Below, piece after piece: positions 57,422 to 64,000 of a stretch of DNA of 64,000 nt. The position numbers and the translations under genes are program-made. Source of the stretch: Actinokineospora bangkokensis (GTDB taxonomy: Bacteria; Actinomycetota; Actinomycetes; Mycobacteriales; Pseudonocardiaceae); assembly GCF_001940455.1 (NCBI RefSeq), contig NZ_MKQR01000028.1:446348-510347 (forward strand). The letters run 5' to 3'. How positions within the stretch are numbered: position 1 is the first letter of the stretch; every line of letters starts with the position of its first letter. The notes beneath the pieces are model-generated. The model worked only from the letters and a program-made list of their open reading frames with translations, searched no databases and was not told where the DNA came from.

Positions 57422-58747
57422 ATGGCGAACGGAAAGTCGGAGCCCACCCGGATCCTGATCCTCGGTGGCGGCTACGTCGGCCTCTACACGGCCCTCGGTC
57501 TGCAGCGCAAGCTGCGCTCCGGCGAGGCCTCGGTGACCGTGGTCGACCCGCAGCCGCACATGACCTACCAGCCCTTCCTCCCCGAGGCGGCGGCCGGTTC
57601 CATCGAGCCGCGGCACGTGGTCGTCCCGCTGCGGCGCACCCTCAAGCGCTGCCACGTCGTCACCGCCCGGGTCACCGGCATCGAGCACGCCCGCAAGGTC
57701 GTCACGATCGAGGCGCCCGACGGCCACGTCGAGGAGCTCGGCTACGACGTGCTGGTCGTGGCGCTGGGCTCGGTCGCCCGGCTGCTGCCCATCCCCGGCC
57801 TGGTCGAGCACGGCATCACCTTCCGCACCATCGGTGAGGCCATCTACCTGCGCAACCACGTGATGAGCAAGCTCGACGAGGCCGACTCCACGCTGGACCC
57901 CGAGCTGCGCAAGCGGCTGCTGACCTTCACCTTCGTCGGCGGCGGCTTCGCGGGCATCGAGGCGCTGGCCGAGCTGGAGGACATGGCCCGCTTCGCCACC
58001 CAGTACTACAAGAACGTCGCCCCCGAGGACCTGCGCTTCGTCATGGTCGAGGCCGCGGGCCGGATCCTGCCCGAGGTGCGCGAGAGCCTGGGCGTCTACA
58101 CGGTGCTGGAGCTGGAGAAGCGCGGCATCGAGGTCTACCTGTCGACGCTGGCCAAGTCGTTCGAGGGCGGGCGCGTGGTGCTCTCCGACGGCACCGAGTT
58201 CGACAGCGACACCATCGTCTGGACCGCGGGCGTGAAGTCCAACCCGGTGCTCGCGGGCTCGGACCTGCCGCTGACCAAGCAGGGCCGCCTGCGCGCCACC
58301 GCCGCCATGCGCGTGGAGGGCCTGCCCGACGCGTGGACCGCCGGTGACTGCGCCGCGGTGCCCGACCTGTCGCGCACCAAGGACGACCCGGGCGCCATCT
58401 GCGCCCCCAACGCCCAGAACGCGGTGCGCCAGGCCAGGCTGCTGGCCAAGAACATCGTCACCGCGCTGCGCGGCGGCGAGCCCAAGGACTACTACCACAA
58501 GAACATCGGCTCGGTGGCCAGCCTGGGCCTGCACCACGGCGTCGGCGACGTCTTCAACGTCAAGGCCAAGGGCTTCGTGGCCTGGGCGATGCACCGCGCC
58601 TACCACGTCAAGGCGATGCCGACCTTCAACCGCAAGGTCCGGATCACCATCGACTGGTTAACGGGGGGCCTGTTCCGGCGCGAGGTGATCTCCATGGGCC
58701 AGATCAACGACCCCAAGGCCGAGTTCGCCAGGGTTTCCAAGGCCTGA
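57422..58747 (+). CDS. ndh: Type II NADH:quinone oxidoreductase (NDH-2)
   Basis: A peripheral membrane flavoprotein passing electrons from NADH to menaquinone without proton pumping. The 441-residue protein has an FAD dinucleotide-binding motif ILGGGYVGLYTALGL (about 12-26), a second NADH site FVGGGFAGIEALAEL (about 179), the FAD motif AWTAGDCAAVPD (about 307) and a C-terminal membrane-binding amphipathic region. MTYQPFLPEAAAGSIEPRH matches the quinone-site segment of the family. ATG 57422 is used; the upstream open frame is not protein-like. Upstream, GGGTCACA occurs at 57329 and 57362 and may be a regulatory repeat. Confidence 0.92.
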   Translation: MANGKSEPTRILILGGGYVGLYTALGLQRKLRSGEASVTVVDPQPHMTYQPFLPEAAAGSIEPRHVVVPLRRTLKRCHVVTARVTGIEHARKVVTIEAPDGHVEELGYDVLVVALGSVARLLPIPGLVEHGITFRTIGEAIYLRNHVMSKLDEADSTLDPELRKRLLTFTFVGGGFAGIEALAELEDMARFATQYYKNVAPEDLRFVMVEAAGRILPEVRESLGVYTVLELEKRGIEVYLSTLAKSFEGGRVVLSDGTEFDSDTIVWTAGVKSNPVLAGSDLPLTKQGRLRATAAMRVEGLPDAWTAGDCAAVPDLSRTKDDPGAICAPNAQNAVRQARLLAKNIVTALRGGEPKDYYHKNIGSVASLGLHHGVGDVFNVKAKGFVAWAMHRAYHVKAMPTFNRKVRITIDWLTGGLFRREVISMGQINDPKAEFARVSKA

Positions 58748-58837
58748 TTCGGCGGAACGGCCCATCGCGGTGGGCCAGCCGGGCGGAATCGCGCCAATCC
58801 GGTCCCGATCGCCTTTATCGCGCCATAGGCTGCGTTC

Positions 58838-58914
58838 GCCCCCGTAGCCCAACAGGCAGAGGCAGCCCCCTTAAAAGGGGTGGAGTGCCGGTTCGAATCC
58901 GGTCGGGGGCACCA
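58838..58914 (+). tRNA. tRNA with anticodon TAA and class I body (nominal tRNA-Leu)
   Basis: A complete cloverleaf with encoded CCA. Acceptor GCCCCCG (58838-58844) pairs with CGGGGGC (58904-58910), discriminator A58911, CCA 58912-58914. The anticodon stem GCCCC/GGGGT encloses loop CTTAAAA, giving anticodon TAA (58872-58874). The T arm GCCGG-TTCGAAT-CCGGT is normal. The variable region is only five bases (58882-58886), whereas bacterial tRNA-Leu normally has a long variable arm. It would read UUA codons, which are very rare here. The amino acid charged is uncertain. Confidence 0.85.
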
Positions 58915-58955
58915 GACCTGGGCGTTGCACGCACAGTCATCCCACGTCACGCACC

Positions 58956-59009
58956 GCACGACGGCAGCGGCGCGGACCGCTCGGCGGGTCCGCGCCGCTG
59001 CCGTGTGCG
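58956..59009 (+). terminator. Terminator after the tRNA gene
   Basis: An 18-bp perfect stem (58961-58978 with 58987-59004) with an 8-nt loop and extra CGCAC/GTGCG pairing outside. The remaining sequence to 59192 is non-coding, with a slightly AT-rich stretch near 59040-59100. Confidence 0.8.
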
Positions 59010-59192
59010 GGCCTTGTGTGCAGGTCACCGCCTATTGGTGAACTGACGTGAAAAAATGTCCTGAACCGGCCACGGTCGCTATTCCGGTTGCGCAGAGCGA
59101 TATCGTGCGAGCGGGGTGTGCCTGTGAATCGGCGTCCGCCGAACAGCCCGCCCGGCCATTCCCCGACCCGGCGGGCCCGCGCGGGCGTTGGC

Positions 59193-59204
59193 TAAGGTGC
59201 TGCG
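59193..59204 (+). promoter_or_regulatory. Leaderless-type promoter of the MerR gene
   Basis: TAAGGT (59193-59198), six bases, GTG at 59205. Confidence 0.65.
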
Positions 59205-59963
59205 GTGGCTGAGTACCGCATCGACGAGCTGGCCAGGGCGGCGGGCACCTCGGTCCGCAACGTCCGGGTGTACCAGGACCGCGAGCTGCTGGAGCCGCCG
59301 GTGCGCCGCGGCCGCACGGCCATCTACGGCGACGGGCACCTGTCCCGGCTGCGGCTGGTGCTCAACATGCTCGACCGCGGCTACGCCTTCGCCCAGATCA
59401 AGGAAATGCTCGACGCCTGGCGCCGCGGCCACAGCCTCGCCGACGTGCTGGGCCTGGAGGAGGCCACCGGCGCCGCCTGGTCGCACGAGGCCCCCGCGGT
59501 GGTGCCGATGCGCGAGCTGGTGCGGATGTTCGGCACCCAGCTCACCCCGGCCAACATCCGCCGCGCCCTGGACCTGGGCATCCTGGAGCGGCGCGGCGCC
59601 CAGTTCGTCGCGCCCAGCCCCCGGCTGCTGCAGGCCGGGCACGAGCTGGTGCGGCTGGACGTGCCGCTGGCCGAGGCGCTGGCCCTGGCCGCCGAGCTCC
59701 AGTCCGAGACCGACCGGATCACCGGGCTGCTGGTCGGGGTGGTGCGCAAGTACGTGCTGGACCCCAAGGGCGCGGACTGGCTGCCCTCCGGCGAGGAGCT
59801 GCCGCACTACGCCGACGTGATCTCCCGGCTGCACCCGCTGGTGATGTCGGCGCTGTCGGCCGCGGTCGACCGCTCCGCGCGCCGGGTGATCCCGGAGATC
59901 ATGGGCGACCGGCTCATCGCCCTGGCCGAGCGCGCGGCGGAGCGGCCGCCCCTTGAACCTTGA
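59205..59963 (+). CDS. MerR-family transcriptional regulator
   Basis: A 252-residue regulator with an N-terminal MerR helix-turn-helix and wing (YRIDELARAAGTSVRNVRVY, then ELLEPPVRRGRTAIYG, LRLVLNMLDRGYAFAQIKEML). The long C-terminal region of about 150 residues lacks the metal-binding cysteines of MerR/CueR types. The effector is therefore probably an organic molecule, perhaps lipid-like. It precedes and most likely controls the hydrolase-SDR fusion operon 73 nt downstream. Leaderless start. Confidence 0.88.
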   Translation: MAEYRIDELARAAGTSVRNVRVYQDRELLEPPVRRGRTAIYGDGHLSRLRLVLNMLDRGYAFAQIKEMLDAWRRGHSLADVLGLEEATGAAWSHEAPAVVPMRELVRMFGTQLTPANIRRALDLGILERRGAQFVAPSPRLLQAGHELVRLDVPLAEALALAAELQSETDRITGLLVGVVRKYVLDPKGADWLPSGEELPHYADVISRLHPLVMSALSAAVDRSARRVIPEIMGDRLIALAERAAERPPLEP

Positions 59964-60000
59964 CAACGCACGTTGTAACGTTCCGCCCTGACGTGTAACG
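59963..60000. promoter_or_regulatory. Candidate MerR operator region
   Basis: ACAACG-CA-CGTTGT (59963-59976) is an inverted repeat starting at the end of the MerR gene. TGTAACG is repeated directly at 59975-59981 and 59994-60000, 19 bp apart. Either could be bound by the MerR protein to control the downstream operon. No confident -35/-10 pair is seen. Confidence 0.45.
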
Positions 60001-60036
60001 CCGTTCACATCCGGTCGAGGACGCCCAGGAGCCGCC

Positions 60037-61806
60037 GTGCGCACCCACCCCACCCCCCTGCCCAGCGGCAGCCGCGACCGGGTCGTGCACCGCGACGGGG
60101 TGGACCTGTTCACCGTCGAGCAGGGCGACCCCGGCGACCCCACCGTGCTGCTCGTGCACGGCTACCCCGACACCCACGCCATGTGGGACGAGGTCGCCGA
60201 CCTGCTGGCCGAGGACCACCACGTCGTCCGCTACGACACCCGCGGCGCGGGCCGCTCCACCGCCCCCCGCGGCCTGGCCGCCTACCGGCTGGCCGAGCTG
60301 GCCGAGGACCTGTTCGCCGTCGTCGACGCGGTCAGCCCGCACGCCCCCGTGCACGTCGTGGCCCACGACTGGGGCTCCATCCAGGCCTGGGAGGCCGTCA
60401 CCGACCGGCGCGCGGCCACCCGCCTGGCCTCCTTCACCTCGATCTCCGGGCCGTGCCTGGACCACGTCGGCCACTGGCTGCGCCGCCGGTTCACCGCCCC
60501 CACCCCGCGCAACCTCCGCCAAGCCCTCGGGCAGCTGCTGCACTCCTGGTACATCTACGCCTTCCACGTGCCCGTGCTGCCCGGCCTGCTCTGGCGCACC
60601 GTCCTCGGACCCCGCTGGGGCGGCCTGCTCCAGCGGGTCGAGGGCGTGCCCCGGCGCCCCGGCCACCCCGCCCCCAGCATCTCCCGCGACGCGGCCAACG
60701 GCGTCGCCCTCTACCGCGCCAACGTCTTCCCCCGCCTCGGCGCGCCCCGGGCGCGCACCGCCCAGGTCCCGGTGCAGGTGGTCGTGCCCACCCGCGACCG
60801 CTACGTCACCCCGCAGCTCGCGGAGGACCTGGAGCGCTGGGTGCCCCGGCTGTGGCGGCGCACCGCGCAGGCGGGCCACTGGTTCCCCGCCACCCACCCC
60901 GCCGCCGTCGCCCGCATGGTCGAGGAGTTCACCGACCACGTCGACGGCGCCCCGATGACCCGCGGCCTCCAGCGCGCCCGGCACGGCTCCCCGGACACCG
61001 GGTTCGGCAACCGGCTCGTCGTGGTCACCGGCGCGGGCCGGGGCATCGGGCGGGCCACCGCCGCCGCCTTCGCCGCCCGCGGCGCGGAGGTCGTCGTCGC
61101 CGACATCGACCTCGACGCCGCCGAGCGCACCGCCGCCGAGATCGGCCCCGCCGCCTACGCCTACCACCTCGACGTGGCCGACGAGGCCGCCGTCGCCGCC
61201 TTCGCCGAGGAGGTCGAGGGCGAGCACGGCGTGCCCGACGTCCTGGTCAACAACGCGGGCATCGGCGTCGCCGGGCCGTTCCTGGCCACCTCCGGCGCCG
61301 ACTGGCGGCGCGTGGTGGACGTCAACCTGCTCGGCGTGGTCAACGGCTGCCGGGCCTTCGGCGCCCTGATGGCCCAGCGCGGCGAGGGCGGCCACATCGT
61401 CAACCTGTCCTCGGCCGCCGCCTTCGCCCACTCCCGCTCGCTGCCCGCCTACTCCGCCACCAAGGCCGCCGTGCTGGCGCTGTCGGAGTCGCTGCGCGCC
61501 GACCTGGCCCGCGACGGCATCGGCGTCACCGCGATCTGCCCCGGCGTCGTGGCCACCGACATCACCGCCACCACCCGGTTCACCGGCGTGGACGAGGTGG
61601 AGCAGCAGCGCCTGCGGCACAAGGCCACCGCCGCCTACGCCCGCCGCGGCTTCGGCCCCGAGAAGGTCGCCGAGGAGATCGTGCGCGCCGTCGAGCGCAA
61701 CGCCGCGGTCGTCCCGGTGACCCCGGAGGCCAAGGTCGCGCGCGTCGTGTCCCGGTTCGCCCCCGGCCTGGCGCGCGCGCTGGGCCGGGTCGACGTCGTG
61801 CGCTGA
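60037..61806 (+). CDS. Fusion of epoxide-hydrolase-like alpha/beta hydrolase and short-chain dehydrogenase
   Basis: A 589-residue two-enzyme protein. Residues about 20-300 form an alpha/beta hydrolase: LLVHGYPDTHAMWDE, YDTRGAGRST and nucleophile Asp111 in VVAHDWGSIQ, the Asp nucleophile of epoxide hydrolases. Residues about 325-585 form a short-chain dehydrogenase: TGAGRGIG (about 331), NNAGIG, and the YSATK catalytic pair (Tyr472, Lys476). The fused pair may oxidise an alcohol and hydrolyse an epoxide or ester in one pathway; the substrate is probably lipophilic. GTG start with CAGGAG 5 nt upstream. It heads a three-gene operon with a ferritin-like hydrolase and a reductase, downstream of a MerR regulator. 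Confidence 0.88.
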   Translation: MRTHPTPLPSGSRDRVVHRDGVDLFTVEQGDPGDPTVLLVHGYPDTHAMWDEVADLLAEDHHVVRYDTRGAGRSTAPRGLAAYRLAELAEDLFAVVDAVSPHAPVHVVAHDWGSIQAWEAVTDRRAATRLASFTSISGPCLDHVGHWLRRRFTAPTPRNLRQALGQLLHSWYIYAFHVPVLPGLLWRTVLGPRWGGLLQRVEGVPRRPGHPAPSISRDAANGVALYRANVFPRLGAPRARTAQVPVQVVVPTRDRYVTPQLAEDLERWVPRLWRRTAQAGHWFPATHPAAVARMVEEFTDHVDGAPMTRGLQRARHGSPDTGFGNRLVVVTGAGRGIGRATAAAFAARGAEVVVADIDLDAAERTAAEIGPAAYAYHLDVADEAAVAAFAEEVEGEHGVPDVLVNNAGIGVAGPFLATSGADWRRVVDVNLLGVVNGCRAFGALMAQRGEGGHIVNLSSAAAFAHSRSLPAYSATKAAVLALSESLRADLARDGIGVTAICPGVVATDITATTRFTGVDEVEQQRLRHKATAAYARRGFGPEKVAEEIVRAVERNAAVVPVTPEAKVARVVSRFAPGLARALGRVDVVR

Positions 61807-61818
61807 GAGGGGAACCCC

Positions 61819-62676
61819 GTGCTGCCCGAACCCGCCCCCGTGCTCGCCGCCAGGGACGTCGCCTTCGACTGGACCGCGGTGCCCCTGCACTGGGTGCCCG
61901 GCGAACCGCTGGTCACGCACGTGATGAACACCCTGCACCTGGTGCTGCCCGAGGGCGAGCGCTGGTTCGTCGAGGTGTTCGGCCACGCCCTGCCGCACAT
62001 CCGCGACGACGCGCTGCGCGCCGACGTCCTGGGCTTCATCGGCCAGGAGGCCGTGCACGCCGAGGCCCACCAGGGCGCCGCCGACCACCTCGCCGCGCAG
62101 GGCGTGGACCCGGAGCCGTTCGTGGCCCAGGTGCGCTGGTTGTTCCGCGTCCTGCTGGGCGACCGCGACCTGCCCGCCCCGGTCGCCCACCAGTGGCTGC
62201 TGGAGCGGCTGGCGATCATCGCCGCGATCGAGCACTTCACCGCCGTGCTGGGCCGCTGGGTGCTGCGCGCCCCGCTGGACCGCGCGGGCGCCGACCCCAC
62301 CATGCTCGACCTGCTGCGCTGGCACGGCGCCGAGGAGGTCGAGCACCGCTCGGTCGCCTTCGACCTCTACCAGCACCTCGACGGCCGCCCGCTGCGCCGG
62401 GTGCGGGCCATGGCGGTCGCGGGCCCGGTGCTGCTGTGGCTGTTCGCCCGCTCGGCCCGCTGGCTCATGGCCCAGGATCCGACCCGCCCCGGCCGCCCGA
62501 CCTGGCGCGCCGCCCGCCGGGCCGCCCGCCTCGGCCTGCTGCCCGACCTGGGTGAGCTGCTGGTCGCGGGCCTGCGGTACCTGCCGCGCTCCTACCACCC
62601 GGCCGACGACGGCAGCACCGACGAGGCCACCGCCTACCTCGCCACGTCCCCCGCGGCCCGCGCGGCGGCCCGATGA
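61819..62676 (+). CDS. Ferritin-like metal-dependent hydrolase (PF10118-type)
   Basis: A 285-residue helical protein with a pattern of metal ligands: EGERWFVEVF (about 46), GFIGQEAVHAEAH (about 73), IAAIEHFTAVLG (about 133) and HGAEEVEHRSVAFDLY (about 169). This is the E...ExxH arrangement of a di-iron four-helix bundle. Annotated family members are called metal-dependent hydrolases, but an oxygenase role is equally plausible because an electron-transfer reductase follows. GTG start with GAGGGGA upstream. The stop overlaps the reductase start (ATGA). Confidence 0.82.
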   Translation: MLPEPAPVLAARDVAFDWTAVPLHWVPGEPLVTHVMNTLHLVLPEGERWFVEVFGHALPHIRDDALRADVLGFIGQEAVHAEAHQGAADHLAAQGVDPEPFVAQVRWLFRVLLGDRDLPAPVAHQWLLERLAIIAAIEHFTAVLGRWVLRAPLDRAGADPTMLDLLRWHGAEEVEHRSVAFDLYQHLDGRPLRRVRAMAVAGPVLLWLFARSARWLMAQDPTRPGRPTWRAARRAARLGLLPDLGELLVAGLRYLPRSYHPADDGSTDEATAYLATSPAARAAAR

Positions 62677-63632
62677 CCCCGCCGGACCTCTACGGCCGCC
62701 CCCGCCCGGACCGCATGTACCGGTTGCTCGAACCGGTGGTGGCCGCGCACCTGTGGCTGAGCAGGCGCGGCGTCCGCGGCTTCCGCCCGCCGCGCCCGGT
62801 CGACCGCGACCTGCCCGTGCGCGTGGTCGACCGCCGCGCGGAGGCCGACGGCGTCGTCTCGCTCCGCTTCGCCGCCCGGCGCGGCGCGCTGCCCCCGTGG
62901 CGCCCCGGTTGCCACGTCGACGTCGTGCTCCCCTCGGGCCAGGTCCGCCAGTACTCCCTGTGCGGCGACCCGGGCGAGGACACCTACCGCATCGCGGTCC
63001 GGTTGGTGGGCGCGGGATCCCGGGAGGTCCACACCGCCCTGGGCGTGGGCACCGACCTGGTGCTGCGCGGCCCCCGCACGGCCTTCCCCCTGGTCGGCCC
63101 GGGCCCGTTCCTGTTCATCGCCGGGGGCATCGGCATCACCCCGCTGCTGCCCATGCTGCGCACCACCGCCGACTGGCGCCTGCTGTACGCGGGCCGCAGC
63201 CGCGCCACCATGCCCTTCCTCGACGAACTGGCCCAGCACGGCCCCCGGGTGCGGGTCATCGAGGGCCAACCGGACGTCCCCGCCCTGCTGGCGGGCGTGG
63301 CACCCCACACCCAGGTCTACGCCTGCGGCCCGCCCCCGCTGGTCGACGCCGTCCGCGCCGCCTGGCCCGGCCCCCTGCACTCCGAGCGCTTCTCCCCGCC
63401 ACCCCTGGTCGACGCGGAACCCTTCACCGTCCGCCTGGGCCGGTCGGGCCCGGTCATCCCGGTCTCCGGAACGGAAACGGCGCTGACGGCCGTGCTGCGC
63501 GAACGCCCGCTGCGCTACTCGTGCAGGCAGGGCTTCTGCGGCACCTGCCGGGTCGGCGTCCTCGACTCCGATGTGGACTCGATGCTGCTGTGCACCGACC
63601 GCCCCGCGGGCGAGACCACCCTGGACCTGTAG
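62673..63632 (+). CDS. Phthalate-dioxygenase-reductase-type ferredoxin:NADH oxidoreductase
   Basis: A 319-residue electron-transfer protein. It has an FMN-type flavin domain with RQYSLCGDP (about 93), an NAD-binding domain with LFIAGGIGITPLLPML (about 148-163) and YACGPPPLVD (about 216). The C-terminal plant-type 2Fe-2S ferredoxin has CRQGFCGTC followed by a distant LLC, four cysteines in all. Length and domain order match PDR-type reductases. It probably supplies electrons to the di-iron protein encoded just upstream, with which it overlaps by four bases. Last gene of the operon. Confidence 0.9.
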   Translation: MTPPDLYGRPRPDRMYRLLEPVVAAHLWLSRRGVRGFRPPRPVDRDLPVRVVDRRAEADGVVSLRFAARRGALPPWRPGCHVDVVLPSGQVRQYSLCGDPGEDTYRIAVRLVGAGSREVHTALGVGTDLVLRGPRTAFPLVGPGPFLFIAGGIGITPLLPMLRTTADWRLLYAGRSRATMPFLDELAQHGPRVRVIEGQPDVPALLAGVAPHTQVYACGPPPLVDAVRAAWPGPLHSERFSPPPLVDAEPFTVRLGRSGPVIPVSGTETALTAVLRERPLRYSCRQGFCGTCRVGVLDSDVDSMLLCTDRPAGETTLDL

Positions 63633-63666
63633 CCGCCGCAACTCCCGGGGGCCGGTGTCCCGGGGG

Positions 63667-64000
63667 CTACTGCCGCGCCCGCAGGTGCACCGGCCGCAGC
63701 GCCGTCCCGATCAGCACGGCCAGGCTCCCGCACACCGCGTTCCACAACCCGGCCTGCAAGTCCCCCAGCGGCATCACGGCCTTGGCCTGCAACACCCACC
63801 CGTACACCACCACGACCAGGAGCACGGCCCCCAGGAACGCCATGCCCTTGGACGTGAACATCCCCGACACCGCGAGCAGCGCCGCGATCACCACCGGCAC
63901 CACCATCGACCCGATGAACACGGCGGTGTCCCCGTCGATCCCCCGGAACAGGTCCAGCAACGGCAACCCCGGGGCCGTCCGCCCGTCGACCCAGGGCAGC
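63667..64000 (-). CDS. Small four-helix membrane protein, partial at window edge
   Basis: The frame is open to the right edge of the window, so the N-terminus is cut. The visible 110 residues contain about four hydrophobic segments (VFIGSMVVPVVIAALLAV, MAFLGAVLLVVVVYGWVL, LWNAVCGSLAVLIG) and a short basic C-terminus LRPVHLRARQ. No family is recognised. A TTG at 63966 exists, but continuing coding character upstream makes an edge-truncated gene more likely. Convergent with the reductase gene. Confidence 0.7.
   Translation of the reverse strand, partial: LPWVDGRTAPGLPLLDLFRGIDGDTAVFIGSMVVPVVIAALLAVSGMFTSKGMAFLGAVLLVVVVYGWVLQAKAVMPLGDLQAGLWNAVCGSLAVLIGTALRPVHLRARQ

Overview
The window looks like chromosomal DNA from a high-GC actinobacterium, most likely of the Pseudonocardiaceae/Saccharothrix-Amycolatopsis type. 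GC content is very high with G/C in nearly all wobble positions. GTG starts are common, and about ten genes have a TAnnnT box 6-7 nt before the start codon, the arrangement of actinobacterial leaderless promoters. The gene order follows the Mycobacterium tuberculosis segment Rv1010-Rv1026 as I remember it: rsmA, ispE, pks16-like ligase, pth, rplY, prs, glmU, TetR, mfd, mazG, lpqU-like transglycosylase, eno, ftsB-like, DUF501, ppx. Lineage-specific genes are inserted between these. The taxonomic call rests on gene order and composition only.

Layout. 1-2700: a hairpin and tandem repeats, then rsmA, then a SAM-riboswitch leader with a 27-codon ORF and competing helices before an orphan MetN-NIL ATPase. 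2744-7267: ispE, an ABC-F ATPase and an acyl-AMP/CoA ligase. 7290-15106 (minus strand): two DivIVA-domain repeat proteins, pth, rplY, prs-glmU and a TPR-GGDEF protein, followed by tRNA-Gln. 15521-17204: a membrane desaturase and its TetR neighbour behind a double palindromic operator. 17398-21598: a PQQ-type dehydrogenase lipoprotein, an unknown coiled-coil membrane protein, a crotonase-fold enzyme and an HD phosphohydrolase. 21691-29936: mfd, a type VII secretion substrate/EspG cassette, a SurA-like lipoprotein and mazG. 30047-42748: tricorn protease, two paralogous lytic transglycosylases, a methyltransferase, a TPR protein, eno, an FtsB-like protein, DUF501, a secreted DUF6801-like protein and ppx. 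43000-48595: a complete peptide ABC importer, then a subtilase. 50901-57316: an S10 peptidase, a family 5 uracil-DNA glycosylase and a five-gene MoxR/DUF58 operon. 57422-64000: type II NADH dehydrogenase, an odd tRNA(UAA), and a MerR-linked operon of a hydrolase-SDR fusion, a ferritin-like hydrolase and a PDR-type reductase.

The genes fall into functional groups. These are translation and rRNA maturation (rsmA, pth, rplY, tRNAs), precursor supply (prs, glmU, ispE, eno), cell wall and division (glmU, transglycosylases, FtsB-like, DivIVA repeats), envelope lipid modification (desaturase, ligase, MerR operon), and peptide uptake and breakdown (Opp importer, subtilase, tricorn, S10).

The least-explained signals are non-coding. 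First, a family of about 140-nt nested palindromes sits in gaps between convergent genes (33310-33450 and 50690-50833, with a half-copy at 17258). Second, the methionine leader at 1263-1619 combines a riboswitch, a small ORF and mutually exclusive helices. Third, the tRNA with anticodon UAA at 58838 has a class I body.
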